Assembly: GCF_000092045.1 (NCBI RefSeq)
Contig: NC_007761.1
Span: forward strand, 3,890,001-3,954,000
Length of the DNA stretch: 64,000 bases
Reading direction: 5' to 3'
Source of the DNA: Rhizobium etli CFN 42
GTDB taxonomy: Bacteria; Pseudomonadota; Alphaproteobacteria; Rhizobiales; Rhizobiaceae
A program made the translations under genes and the position numbers. The notes beneath the pieces were generated by a model. It was not told the origin of the DNA, ran no database searches, and saw only the letters and a list, made by a program, of their open reading frames with translations. Shown in pieces: positions 56,135 through 64,000 of the stretch (position 1 is the first letter of the stretch; each line of letters opens with the position of its first letter).

Positions 56135-57643
56135 ATGCTGCATCAGAAAATCGTCGAGTCGCCGTTCAAGCTTAAATACGGCAACTATATCGGCGGCGAG
56201 TGGCGCGAGCCGGTCGAAGGCAAGTATTTCGAAAACCTGACGCCGGTCACCGGCGGCAAGCTCTGCGACATTCCCCGTTCCGATGAAAAGGACATCAATC
56301 TCGCGCTCGACGCCGCTCACGCGGCCAAGGAAAATTGGGGCCGCACCTCCGCTGCCGAGCGCTCCAATATCCTCATGAAGATCGCCCAGCGCATGGAAGA
56401 CAGGCTGGAATTGCTCGCGCAGGCCGAGACCTGGGACAATGGCAAGCCGATCCGCGAAACGATGGCGGCCGACATTCCGCTGGCGATCGACCATTTCCGC
56501 TATTTCGCCTCCTGCATCCGCGCCCAGGAAGGCTCGATCGGCGAGATCGATCACGATACGATCGCCTATCACTTCCACGAGCCGCTCGGCGTCGTCGGCC
56601 AGATCATTCCCTGGAACTTCCCGATCCTGATGGCCACATGGAAACTGGCTCCGGCGCTTGCGGCCGGCAACTGCGTCGTCTTGAAGCCTGCCGAGCAGAC
56701 GCCGGCCTCGATCCTGCTCTGGGCTGAACTGGTCGGCGATCTGCTGCCGCCCGGCGTGCTCAACATCGTCAACGGCTTCGGCATCGAGGCCGGCAAACCG
56801 CTGGCGACCAGCCCTCGCATCGCCAAGATCGCCTTCACCGGCGAAACGACGACAGGCCGGCTGATCATGCAATATGCCAGCCAGAACCTCATTCCGGTGA
56901 CGCTGGAACTCGGCGGCAAATCGCCGAACATCTTCTTCGCCGATGTGATGGCCGAGGATGACGACTTCCTCGACAAGGCGCTCGAAGGTTTTGCGATGTT
57001 TGCCCTCAACCAGGGTGAAGTCTGCACCTGCCCGAGCCGCGCCCTCGTTCAGGAATCGATCTATGACCGCTTCATGGAAAAGACCGTCAAACGTGTCGAG
57101 GCGATCAAGCAGGGCAACCCGCTCGATCCGGCCACGATGATCGGCGCTCAGGCCTCGACCGAGCAGCTCGAAAAGATCCTCGCCTATCTGGATATCGGCA
57201 AGCAGGAAGGAGCTCAGGTTCTGGCTGGGGGCTCGCGCAACGATCTCGGCGGGGACCTGGCGAACGGCTATTACGTGAAGCCGACGATCTTCAAGGGCCA
57301 TAACAAGATGCGCATCTTCCAGGAGGAGATCTTCGGACCGGTGGTCTCGGTCACGACGTTCAAAACCGAGAAGGAAGCGCTCGAAATCGCCAACGACACG
57401 CTTTACGGCCTCGGCGCCGGCGTCTGGAGCCGCGACGCCAATCGCTGCTATCGCTTCGGCCGCGAGATCCAGGCCGGCCGCGTCTGGACCAACTGCTACC
57501 ACGCCTATCCCGCCCATGCCGCGTTTGGCGGCTACAAGCAATCGGGCATTGGCCGCGAAACCCACAAGATGATGCTCGAGCACTACCAGCAGACCAAGAA
57601 CATGCTGGTGAGCTACAGCCCGAAGGCGCTTGGTTTCTTCTGA
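56135..57643 (+). CDS. Aldehyde dehydrogenase (acetaldehyde/AldB-ExaC type)
   Basis: A 502-aa NAD(P)-dependent aldehyde dehydrogenase. Cofactor and catalytic motifs are [20 protein letters not shown] (about residues 162-181), FTGETTTGR (about 238), LELGGKSPN (general base Glu, about 260) and the nucleophile Cys in [15 protein letters not shown] (about 297). It oxidises aldehydes such as acetaldehyde to acids. With DUF779 next and an AcoR-like regulator before it, it resembles ethanol/acetoin-linked acetaldehyde oxidation loci. GGGAGGATGAC leads to the ATG. Confidence 0.9.
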   Translation: MLHQKIVESPFKLKYGNYIGGEWREPVEGKYFENLTPVTGGKLCDIPRSDEKDINLALDAAHAAKENWGRTSAAERSNILMKIAQRMEDRLELLAQAETWDNGKPIRETMAADIPLAIDHFRYFASCIRAQEGSIGEIDHDTIAYHFHEPLGVVGQIIPWNFPILMATWKLAPALAAGNCVVLKPAEQTPASILLWAELVGDLLPPGVLNIVNGFGIEAGKPLATSPRIAKIAFTGETTTGRLIMQYASQNLIPVTLELGGKSPNIFFADVMAEDDDFLDKALEGFAMFALNQGEVCTCPSRALVQESIYDRFMEKTVKRVEAIKQGNPLDPATMIGAQASTEQLEKILAYLDIGKQEGAQVLAGGSRNDLGGDLANGYYVKPTIFKGHNKMRIFQEEIFGPVVSVTTFKTEKEALEIANDTLYGLGAGVWSRDANRCYRFGREIQAGRVWTNCYHAYPAHAAFGGYKQSGIGRETHKMMLEHYQQTKNMLVSYSPKALGFF

Positions 57644-57674
57644 GAAGCATCTCGCATCGTGGGAGAGGTCTAGA

Positions 57675-57832
57675 CCCCTCCCCAACCCCTCCCCACAAGG
57701 GGGAGGGGCTTAACGTGCGGCGCTCGCCGTATTCGCTCTCGGGGCCGCAGCATATTATGCATCCGGCTTGTTGTTTTGCGAGGCGGTGCCACAGCGTAGC
57801 CCCTCCCCTTGTGTGGAGGGGTTGGGGAGGGG
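57675..57832. repeat. CCCCTCCCC inverted repeat pair
   Basis: A 36-base arm at 57675-57710 and its inverted, nearly exact copy at 57798-57832 enclose 87 bases between the aldehyde dehydrogenase and DUF779 genes. Each arm also has its own hairpin. It is of the intergenic-repeat type seen in rhizobia and would fold strongly in the mRNA. Confidence 0.7.
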
Positions 57833-57866
57833 AGTTTCTTCCTCCCGAAACCTTAGAGGAAGACCG

Positions 57867-58259
57867 ATGGAAACGACCGTCAACGGCGAACCGCGAGTTC
57901 TCGCAACCGACGCAGCCCTTGATCTGATCGCTGAGATCAAACGCGATCATCCTGATATCCTCTTCCACCAGTCCGGCGGCTGCTGCGACGGCTCGTCACC
58001 GATGTGTTATCCCGCCAAAGAATTCATGGTCGGCGACAGCGACGTCAAGCTCGGCGAAATCGGCGGCGTACCGGTCTATATCAGCGCCAGCCAGTTCGAG
58101 GCGTGGAAACACACGCAGCTCATCATCGACGTCGTGCCGGGCCGCGGCGGCATGTTCTCGCTCGACAACGGCCGCGAGAAACGCTTTCTTACCCGCTCCC
58201 GCCTCTTCGGCGGCGGCGAAGCCTGTGCCGTATCGGATACGGGGGTCAGGAGGGTCTGA
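57867..58259 (+). CDS. DUF779 protein (aldehyde dehydrogenase partner)
   Basis: A 130-aa DUF779 protein. The conserved motif SGGCCDGSSPMCYP (about residues 38-51) holds three cysteines, suggestive of metal binding. The rest includes VYISASQFEAWKHTQLIIDV in parts. DUF779 genes are commonly found next to acetaldehyde dehydrogenases, but the function is not known. The ATG at 57867 follows AGAGGAAG. The inverted-repeat pair lies between it and the dehydrogenase. Confidence 0.87.
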   Translation: METTVNGEPRVLATDAALDLIAEIKRDHPDILFHQSGGCCDGSSPMCYPAKEFMVGDSDVKLGEIGGVPVYISASQFEAWKHTQLIIDVVPGRGGMFSLDNGREKRFLTRSRLFGGGEACAVSDTGVRRV

Positions 58260-58406
58260 TCCCTGCCGCCGGTCGATGCAATGGCTTACATGCGGGAGAG
58301 GAGCTGAACGCTATCCGGCCGAGAATTTCGCCTGTAGTATTCCCATAGTACCTGCTGCAGAGCGGTCTTTGTTAATCTTCGTCTGTTGGTTTCAAAGGAG
58401 GATGCG

Positions 58407-59003
58407 ATGCCAGCTTCAAAGATCCTGATGATCACCGGTGATTTCACCGAAGATTATGAAACGATGGTGCCGTTCCAGACGCTGCTCGCCTGCGGTTATA
58501 CGGTCGATGCCGTCTGCCCCGGCAAGAAGGCGGGTGAGAGCGTCGCCACCGCCATTCATGATTTCGAGGGTGACCAGACCTACTCGGAAAAACGCGGCCA
58601 TAATTTCGCGCTGAACGCCACTTTCGACAGCGTGCGGGCAGAGGATTACGATGCCCTCGTCATCCCCGGCGGCCGCGCGCCGGAATATCTTCGCCTCAAC
58701 GCCGACGTCATCAAATCGGTCCGGCACTTCTTCGAAGCTGGAAAACCCGTTGCCGCCATTTGCCACGGTGCGCAGCTGCTTGCCGCCGCCGGCGTGTTGA
58801 AGGGCCGCACCTGCTCGGCCTATCCGGCCTGCCGGCCGGAAGTCGAACTTGCCGGCGGCATTTACGCCGATATTGCGATCACCGATGCGGTCTCGGACGG
58901 CAATCTGGTCACCGCACCGGCATGGCCGGCGCATCCCTCCTGGCTGCGGCAGTTCATGACCGTACTCGATGCCTCGTCAATACCTGAAACCAACGCCGCC
59001 TGA
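58407..59003 (+). CDS. DJ-1/PfpI-family protein
   Basis: A 198-aa member of the DJ-1/PfpI (GATase1-like) superfamily. The nucleophile Cys is in [18 protein letters not shown] (about residues 118-135), preceded by [14 protein letters not shown] (about 90). Such proteins act as deglycases, glyoxalases, chaperones or proteases; which one is not evident. AAGGAGGATGCG leads to the ATG. It may be co-transcribed with the RHH gene 25 bases downstream. Confidence 0.88.
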   Translation: MPASKILMITGDFTEDYETMVPFQTLLACGYTVDAVCPGKKAGESVATAIHDFEGDQTYSEKRGHNFALNATFDSVRAEDYDALVIPGGRAPEYLRLNADVIKSVRHFFEAGKPVAAICHGAQLLAAAGVLKGRTCSAYPACRPEVELAGGIYADIAITDAVSDGNLVTAPAWPAHPSWLRQFMTVLDASSIPETNAA

Positions 59004-59028
59004 GGAGGCGGGGGGCCGGGAGGACGAT

Positions 59029-59379
59029 ATGTGTGAACTCTTCATCAAGGCAGATGCGCGGCTATGGGAAAGCACCACCCGGTCGCTGCGAATCGATGGA
59101 ATGGTCACCAGCGTCAGGCTGGAGAATTTCTTTTGGTCGAAGCTCGAGGAAATTGCGCGGCGCGACGGCATGAACGTTGTGCAGCTGATTACCCGGCTGC
59201 ATCATGAATCAATCGATGCCGGCCATGATCTCGGAAACTTCACATCCTTCCTGCGCGTCTGCTGCGCTCGCTACCTCGACCTGCAGCTCGCCGGTGACAT
59301 CCCGGCAGATGTCAACCGCCCGATCTCTGAGTTGGATGCGCCGGTCATCCTCGGCCGCGAACGGCAAAAATATCACTGA
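59029..59379 (+). CDS. Ribbon-helix-helix domain protein
   Basis: A 116-aa protein with a ribbon-helix-helix fold typical of RHH_4: GMVTSVRLENFFWSKLEEIA (about residues 24-43) then RRDGMNVVQLITRLHHESID in parts. The C-terminal half, NFTSFLRVCCARYLDLQLAG, is helical. It probably binds DNA, but the target is unknown. GGGAGGACGAT precedes the ATG. It follows the DJ-1 gene closely. Confidence 0.83.
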   Translation: MCELFIKADARLWESTTRSLRIDGMVTSVRLENFFWSKLEEIARRDGMNVVQLITRLHHESIDAGHDLGNFTSFLRVCCARYLDLQLAGDIPADVNRPISELDAPVILGRERQKYH

Positions 59380-59542
59380 CGGCCAGTCCGACGAAACCGG
59401 GATGATAACGGGAGTGGCTCCCTGCTCCGACCGCCGTCTCAAGATACCTGACTGGCGCGGCTGTGCAGGGGTTGCGTTGCGGCGCAGCCTGGACCAACAA
59501 TGCGCGGCGTCCAGCACCGGCACCGTCAGGAGATCGCTTGCC

Positions 59543-60250
59543 ATGAATGACCAGAAAGCCGTGATCGTCACGGGAGCCGGCGGCAACCTCGGCAGCGCCG
59601 TTGTCCGGGAGCTTGCCGGCGCCGGCGTCAAACTCGTCTGTATGAACCGTTCGAGCCAGGAGCTGGAAACTTTGGCCGGCGAGCTTCCTGCGTCCACCGA
59701 GTTTCTATCGATCGCCGGCACGGATCTCACCGACTACGCCTCCTGCGCTGCCGCCGTCGCCCGAGCCGTCAAGCGCTTCGGCGGCGTAGGTGCATTGGTC
59801 AACACGGTCGGCGGTTTTCAGATGGGACCGGTCGGGCCGGAGGCCCCTGCGCAATGGGATACCATGATGACGGCAAACGCCCGCACCGCGCTGACGATCA
59901 GCGCTGCGGTTCTCCCGACGATGAAAGCTTCAGGCTATGGCCGCATCGTACACGTCGCTGCGATGCCCGGCCTGAAGGCCGGCCCTAATCAGGCCGCCTA
60001 TGCAGCCTCGAAAGCTGCCGTCATCCGGCTGACGGAAGCGCTTGCTGCCGAATGCCGCGACGACCGCATTACCGCCAACTGCATTCTGCCCGGCACGATC
60101 GATACGCCTGAGAATCGTGCTGCCATGCCCAATGCAAAAACGGACGCCTGGGTATCGCCGCAGTCGATCGCCCGGCTCATCGCCTTCCTGATATCGCCCG
60201 CCGCAGCCGTCGTCACTGGCGCAGCGATCCCCGCCACCGGCCGCGCATAG
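59543..60250 (+). CDS. SDR-family oxidoreductase
   Basis: A 235-aa short-chain dehydrogenase. The nucleotide motif is TGAGGNLG (residues 10-17), NTVGGF stands for the usual NNAG (about 88), and YAASK is at about 152. The catalytic serine position reads HVAAMPGLKAG, an alanine where serine is usual, so activity may be altered. It follows the RHH gene after 163 bases with no apparent function. Substrate unknown. Confidence 0.8.
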   Translation: MNDQKAVIVTGAGGNLGSAVVRELAGAGVKLVCMNRSSQELETLAGELPASTEFLSIAGTDLTDYASCAAAVARAVKRFGGVGALVNTVGGFQMGPVGPEAPAQWDTMMTANARTALTISAAVLPTMKASGYGRIVHVAAMPGLKAGPNQAAYAASKAAVIRLTEALAAECRDDRITANCILPGTIDTPENRAAMPNAKTDAWVSPQSIARLIAFLISPAAAVVTGAAIPATGRA

Positions 60251-60408
60251 GCAAGCTGTGCCCATTTGGAATGGTCACTGCCATCTGGCCTGGAGCGCGG
60301 TCCTTTTGCTATTGTGGGCCGAATGGGCGACCTTTATCTCGGGGATCGGGCAGGCGATGGTGTCAATGATCGCATTCCGGCGGCATCTGCCGGATCACGG
60401 TGGTTGCG

Positions 60409-61539
60409 ATGGCTGACGGGCCGGCACTGCCCGCCGGCGCAGTCGACTTGATGCGCGAGGAGTGGTTCCTGGGCGTCAGCATCGCGACGAGCTTGGCGTT
60501 CCTTGTTTTCCGGGAGGACCTCTTCAGCCGACTTTCCGATCCGCTTTGGTTCACCGTCGTTTTTGCGTGGCTATTTACCGTTGTGCTCGGTTCCGCTCTG
60601 TCGGTCGTGCGGCACGCGGATCACCTGGCGGAGCGCCTTAATGAGCCTTACGGCACCCTCATTCTGACGCTCGCCATCACTTCGATTGAAGTGATGGCGA
60701 TTTCCGCCGTGATGATTCACGGCGAAAACAACCCGACGCTGGCCCGCGACACCTTGTTTGCGGTCGTCATGATCATCCTGAACGGCATGGTCGGCCTGTC
60801 ATTGCTCCTGGGTGCATGGCGGCGGCCGGAGCAACAGCATAACCTCCAGGGGGCCAACGCCTATCTCGGGGTCATCGTGCCGTTGGCGACGCTCAGCCTC
60901 GTGATGCCGACATTTCTTTCCGACCCGGACGGACAGCACCCGTCGGCACCACGGCAATTGATCCTCGGCACACTCTCCGTCGGTCTTTATGCCACGTTTC
61001 TGTTTCTGCAAGCCGGTCGCCATCAGGGCTATTTCACCGACGGCAGCAATCGCCGCGAACCTCCTGGCGAAGCAGCGCTTCCTCAAGCGCCGGTGTGGCC
61101 TCACGCACTAATGCTGTTCGCCTATATGGGGCCTGTGGTGTTCCTGGTTGAACAACTCGCGCGGCCGATCGATTACATCATCGAAACCCTGCGGGCCCCA
61201 ACCGCATTTGGTGGTGTCGTCATGGCCGTTCTTGTCGCGACCCCGGAGGCAATCAGCGCCGTGCGCGCATCCATCGCCAACAATCTTCAGCGCTCCATCA
61301 ATATTTTTCTCGGGTCGGTTTTATCGACCATCGGGCTGACCGTGCCGGCGATGCTCGTCATCAGCCGTCTTTACGGACATCCGGTAACCCTCGGTCTGGA
61401 GCATGGAGACCTTGTGATGTTGCTGCTCACTCTCGCCGTCAGCATCATTACCTTTGCCAGCGGCCGTACGCATCTGATGCAGGGTGCTGTCCACCTCGTG
61501 CTTTTCCTGGCCTACGTCCTGTTGATTTTCCAGCAATGA
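60409..61539 (+). CDS. ChaA-type Ca2+/H+ (cation) antiporter
   Basis: A 376-aa membrane protein with about eleven helices. The two ion-binding alpha-repeat helices appear as LTLAITSIEVMAISAVMIHG (about residues 85-104, acidic Glu) and VVMAVLVATPEAISAVRAS in parts (about 265, Glu). These fit ChaA-type cation/proton antiporters of the CaCA superfamily. The ATG at 60409 is preferred to the GTG three codons upstream. It is followed, after a 416-base gap, by the nuoJK genes. Confidence 0.88.
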   Translation: MADGPALPAGAVDLMREEWFLGVSIATSLAFLVFREDLFSRLSDPLWFTVVFAWLFTVVLGSALSVVRHADHLAERLNEPYGTLILTLAITSIEVMAISAVMIHGENNPTLARDTLFAVVMIILNGMVGLSLLLGAWRRPEQQHNLQGANAYLGVIVPLATLSLVMPTFLSDPDGQHPSAPRQLILGTLSVGLYATFLFLQAGRHQGYFTDGSNRREPPGEAALPQAPVWPHALMLFAYMGPVVFLVEQLARPIDYIIETLRAPTAFGGVVMAVLVATPEAISAVRASIANNLQRSINIFLGSVLSTIGLTVPAMLVISRLYGHPVTLGLEHGDLVMLLLTLAVSIITFASGRTHLMQGAVHLVLFLAYVLLIFQQ

Positions 61540-61955
61540 TGTCCGGCATGCAGGAACCGACCAGCGAAGATGAAGTCTTCACTGGTGAGCTATTCGCCAC
61601 CTAGTCAGACTTATGCTCCGTCGTCGCTTGGGAGCCCCTTCAGTTGGCGGACGCAAGAAGCTGCAGGACGCTATTGCCTACACAAGCACGATATGTCCGA
61701 TAGATGCCCCTCCGGTCGGACCGCCTGCTGCTAGCGGCCACGCTAGATTGTCCGATTGCTATGCGCTATCGAACGCGCGCGTCGCGAGCGGTCTTCGCGG
61801 TATCGGGCTGGCTTGGTTTCGCTCTGCCGATGACAATAAACTTGTGAAAAATCCGATACTAGGGCACAATTTGCGAACGCATCTGAAGTTGCGGCGTAAC
61901 CTCAAAGCCGGCCGTCTCGCGCCGAGTGACAGTTCGCGCCGGAGGGTCGGCGTCG
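61540..61955 (+). other. 416-base intergenic region, no gene recognised
   Basis: The stretch between the antiporter stop and nuoJ has one open frame (from 61613 into nuoJ) without any recognisable motif or ribosome binding site. I see no clear terminator hairpin or strong promoter. It must hold the promoter of the nuoJK group if that is a separate unit. Confidence 0.4.
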
Positions 61956-62456
61956 ATGGATCAGGGGTTCTTTCTTCTGTTCGCTACGGTGTCCGTGATC
62001 ACCGCCCTGACGGTGGTCCTGGCGCGGAATCCGGTTCACAGCGCATTGGCGTTGATGGCGTGTTTCCTCAATATCTCGGCCATCTTCGTCTTGCTCGAGG
62101 CGCCGTTCCTCGCGGTCATCCAGATCTTTGTCTATGTCGGCGCGATCATGGTCCTGTTCGTGTTCGTGATCATGATGATCGATGTGCGCGAAGCGGTGTT
62201 GCAGCGGTTCCTGCCGGGCGGCAACCTGCCGGCTCTGGTGCTGGTCGTTCTGCTTGGGGTCGAGATGCTTGTGCTGGTGCTCTGGAGTGACCGCTTTTCG
62301 GTCATCGAACCTGTCGCCATGCGTGGCGGCGATCAGCTCAGGCAGCTCAGCACAACACTTTTCGCCGACTATCTCCTGCCGTTTGAAATCGCCTCCGTGA
62401 TCCTTTTGGCGGCCCTGATCGGCGCCATCGTGCTGGCGCGGAAGGAGCAGCAATGA
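61956..62456 (+). CDS. nuoJ: NADH-quinone oxidoreductase subunit J-like protein
   Basis: A 166-aa membrane subunit with five helices. The first, [20 protein letters not shown], starts at residue 4. The core [20 protein letters not shown] (about 50-70) is the conserved NuoJ TM3 segment with the pi-bulge tyrosine. It belongs to the proton-pumping membrane arm of complex I. The ATG at 61956 has GGAGGG nine bases before it. Its stop overlaps the nuoK start. No other hydrophilic complex I gene is in view, so it is probably an extra, stand-alone copy. Confidence 0.87.
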   Translation: MDQGFFLLFATVSVITALTVVLARNPVHSALALMACFLNISAIFVLLEAPFLAVIQIFVYVGAIMVLFVFVIMMIDVREAVLQRFLPGGNLPALVLVVLLGVEMLVLVLWSDRFSVIEPVAMRGGDQLRQLSTTLFADYLLPFEIASVILLAALIGAIVLARKEQQ

Positions 62457-62758
62457 TGGTTCCGCTCTGGTGGTATATTGTGCTTGGAGTGGTCCTGTTC
62501 GTGATCGGAGCAGCGGGCGTACTGATCAGGCGCAATATTCTGGTGGTGCTCATGTCGCTGGAGCTTTTGCTCAACTCCGTCAACATCAACTTCATCGCTT
62601 TCGGGCATTACTACGACGATTTCCGCGGGCAGATCTTCGCGATCTTCGTCATCGCAATCACCGCGGCGGAGGTTGCCGTCGCCCTCGGTATCCTGGTCGC
62701 CCTCGTGAGGAACAAGTCCACCCTCAAGGTCGACGACGTGACCATGATGAAAGGATAG
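62453..62758 (+). CDS. nuoK: NADH-quinone oxidoreductase subunit K-like protein
   Basis: A 101-aa three-helix membrane protein of the NuoK/MnhC family. The two conserved membrane glutamates are in [19 protein letters not shown] (about residue 37) and [20 protein letters not shown] (about 73). GGAGCAGCA precedes the ATG, which overlaps nuoJ by four bases. It is followed directly by a NuoM/MrpD-like gene, an order seen in complex I membrane modules and related antiporters. Confidence 0.9.
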   Translation: MMVPLWWYIVLGVVLFVIGAAGVLIRRNILVVLMSLELLLNSVNINFIAFGHYYDDFRGQIFAIFVIAITAAEVAVALGILVALVRNKSTLKVDDVTMMKG

Positions 62759-62762
62759 CGGT

Positions 62763-64000
62763 TTGGACCCGGTGATATCGATCCGGCCGCTGCTTGCCGT
62801 TGCCGTCGCAGGTCTGGCGGCCCTTGCGATTCTCCTTCTGAACAACCGCGAGAAACTCCGCGATATCGTTTCGCCGTTGGCCGCGATCGCCATGTTCGCG
62901 ATTGTCGCCTCGATGGCGCCCACCGTGCTGGCGGGCGGGACGATCGATTTGCGCCTGTTCGAGATCCTGCCGGGGATTGACTTAGCTTTCCGGGTCGATG
63001 CGCTCGGAATGGTGTTTGCCACCGTCTCGTCGCTGCTGTGGATCGTGGCTGCGATCTATTCCATCGGCTACATGCGCCACTTGAACGAGCACGCGCAGAC
63101 CCGGTTCTTCGCCTGCTTCGCCAGCAGTCTGGCGGCCGCCGCCGGCGGTGCCTTCGCCGCCAATCTGTTTACGCTGGTGATCTTCTACGAGATGCTCAGT
63201 CTCGTTACCTATCCCCTCGTCTACCACCACGAGGACGAGCAAGGATGGACGGGCAGCCGCAAGTACCTCGTCTATCTGATGGGCGCGTCGAAAAGCGTGC
63301 TGCTCGCCGCGCTGGCGCTGACCTACCACATTGCGGGGTCGCTCGACTTTGTGACGGGCGGGCTGCTGGCGGGGGCTGATGCCTCCGCGCAGCTGCTGAC
63401 GGTCGTTTATTTCTGTTATCTCTTTGGCTTCGCCAAGGCCGCGGTGATGCCGATGCACGCCTGGCTGCCTGCCGCGATGGTGGCCCCGACACCGGTCAGC
63501 GCGCTGCTGCATGCGGTGGCCGTGGTCAAGATGGGCGTGTTCTGCGTGCTGCGAGTGATCTTCCATGTCTTCGGCGTCGAGCTGGTGGGGAAGCTGGGCC
63601 TCGGTATCGCCACGGCCTATCTGGTTTCGTTCACGATCCTCATGGCGTCGGTCTACGCCCTCACGCGGGACGACCTGAAGGCGAGGCTCGCCTATTCGAC
63701 CGTCAGCCAACTCTCCTACATCGTGCTGGGCGCGGTTCTGTTGTCGCCCGTCGCGATGGTCGGCGGGATCATTCACATCGCGGCGCATGCGTTCTCCAAA
63801 ATCACGCTCTTTTTCTGCGCGGGTTCAATCTATTGCGCATCTGGCAAGCGCAACATCAGCGATATGGCTGGGATCGGCCGCAGGCTGCCCTGGACGATGG
63901 GGGCGTTCTTCGTCGGTTCGCTCAGCATGATCGGGATGCCGCCGACCGCGGGCTTCGTCAGCAAGTGGTATCTGGCACGGGGTTCAGTGGAGGCGGGGGA
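62763..64000 (+). CDS. NuoL/NuoM/MrpD-like proton-translocating subunit (partial, cut by right edge)
   Basis: An open frame of 412 codons continues past the window end. It begins with TTG at 62763, with AAAGGA inside the nuoK end seven bases before; GTG at 62772 is an alternative. The helices and key residues of the family are all there: Glu in LVIFYEMLSLVTYPLVYHHE, Lys in FAKAAVMPMHAWLPAAMVAP, Lys in HAVAVVKMGVFCVL, and His/Lys in HIAAHAFSKITLFFCAGS. Complex I subunits L/M/N and the Mrp antiporter subunits A/D share these. The resemblance to MrpD and NuoM is about equal by eye. At 412+ codons it is incomplete on the right. Confidence 0.85.
   Translation, partial: MDPVISIRPLLAVAVAGLAALAILLLNNREKLRDIVSPLAAIAMFAIVASMAPTVLAGGTIDLRLFEILPGIDLAFRVDALGMVFATVSSLLWIVAAIYSIGYMRHLNEHAQTRFFACFASSLAAAAGGAFAANLFTLVIFYEMLSLVTYPLVYHHEDEQGWTGSRKYLVYLMGASKSVLLAALALTYHIAGSLDFVTGGLLAGADASAQLLTVVYFCYLFGFAKAAVMPMHAWLPAAMVAPTPVSALLHAVAVVKMGVFCVLRVIFHVFGVELVGKLGLGIATAYLVSFTILMASVYALTRDDLKARLAYSTVSQLSYIVLGAVLLSPVAMVGGIIHIAAHAFSKITLFFCAGSIYCASGKRNISDMAGIGRRLPWTMGAFFVGSLSMIGMPPTAGFVSKWYLARGSVEAG

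Noticed and set aside
61613..62290. Possible gene of 225 codons running into nuoJ
   Set aside because: No ribosome binding site or motif, and most of it overlaps nuoJ, which is well supported.

Overview
The window looks like a chromosome or large replicon segment from a Rhizobium-type alphaproteobacterium (Rhizobium leguminosarum/etli group). This is inferred from the high GC content, the density of sugar and polyol ABC uptake operons each with a local regulator, ExoD, the smo/mtlK-type polyol operon, the araFGH/dgoD-type cluster, class Ib nrdHIEF, rhizobial intergenic palindromes and class III adenylate cyclases. It carries about 58 genes. I see no tRNA, rRNA, CRISPR array, phage or transposase gene.

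Layout. 1-10,100: a polyol (mannitol/arabitol-like) operon on the minus strand, in the order SorC-type regulator, binding protein, two permeases, ATPase, polyol dehydrogenase, HAD phosphatase and FGGY pentulose kinase, with an RpiR regulator facing its end. 10,186-14,273: exoD, then a ROK (GlcNAc-type) kinase convergent with a GH20 hexosaminidase. A 357-bp element with inverted termini fills the gap and supplies the stop codons of both genes. 14,434-19,460: a tetR-adaptor-RND efflux operon with a long dyad at its promoter. 19,631-20,062: an OsmC/Ohr peroxidase. 20,208-27,577: araFGH-like transporter, mutarotase and dehydrogenase on the minus strand, divergent from a GntR regulator and dgoD. 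This is consistent with non-phosphorylative galactose/arabinose oxidation. 27,674-30,163: DoxX, an SDR and adenylate cyclase 1. 30,229-37,084: a frameshifted LacI gene divergent from a PhyH dioxygenase, SDR, SMP-30 lactonase and GH2 glycosidase. The glycosidase is preceded by a tiny leader ORF. 37,156-42,926: a sugar ABC operon with a divergent LacI regulator and repeated operators.

42,927-50,650: queCDE behind a preQ1-I-like riboswitch, adenylate cyclase 2, and nrdHIEF behind a cobalamin riboswitch whose promoter also carries an NrdR-like box. 50,811-53,551: a Zn/Cd-type P-type ATPase divergent from a MerR regulator with the typical 19-bp promoter spacer. 53,619-60,250: a flavoprotein, an AcoR-like GAF-Fis regulator without an AAA+ domain, an aldehyde dehydrogenase with its DUF779 partner, a DJ-1/PfpI protein, an RHH protein and an SDR. 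60,409-64,000: a ChaA-like antiporter, then nuoJ-nuoK and a NuoM/MrpD-like subunit that runs off the right edge. No other complex I gene is visible.

The main theme is import and oxidation of sugars and polyols. The strongest regulatory features are the two riboswitches and the operator arrays. Each of the three sugar-binding-protein genes is followed by one or more RNA hairpins before the permease or ATPase gene. Coordinates follow starts chosen by ribosome binding site and homology. Functions rest on motif recognition only; no database search was run.
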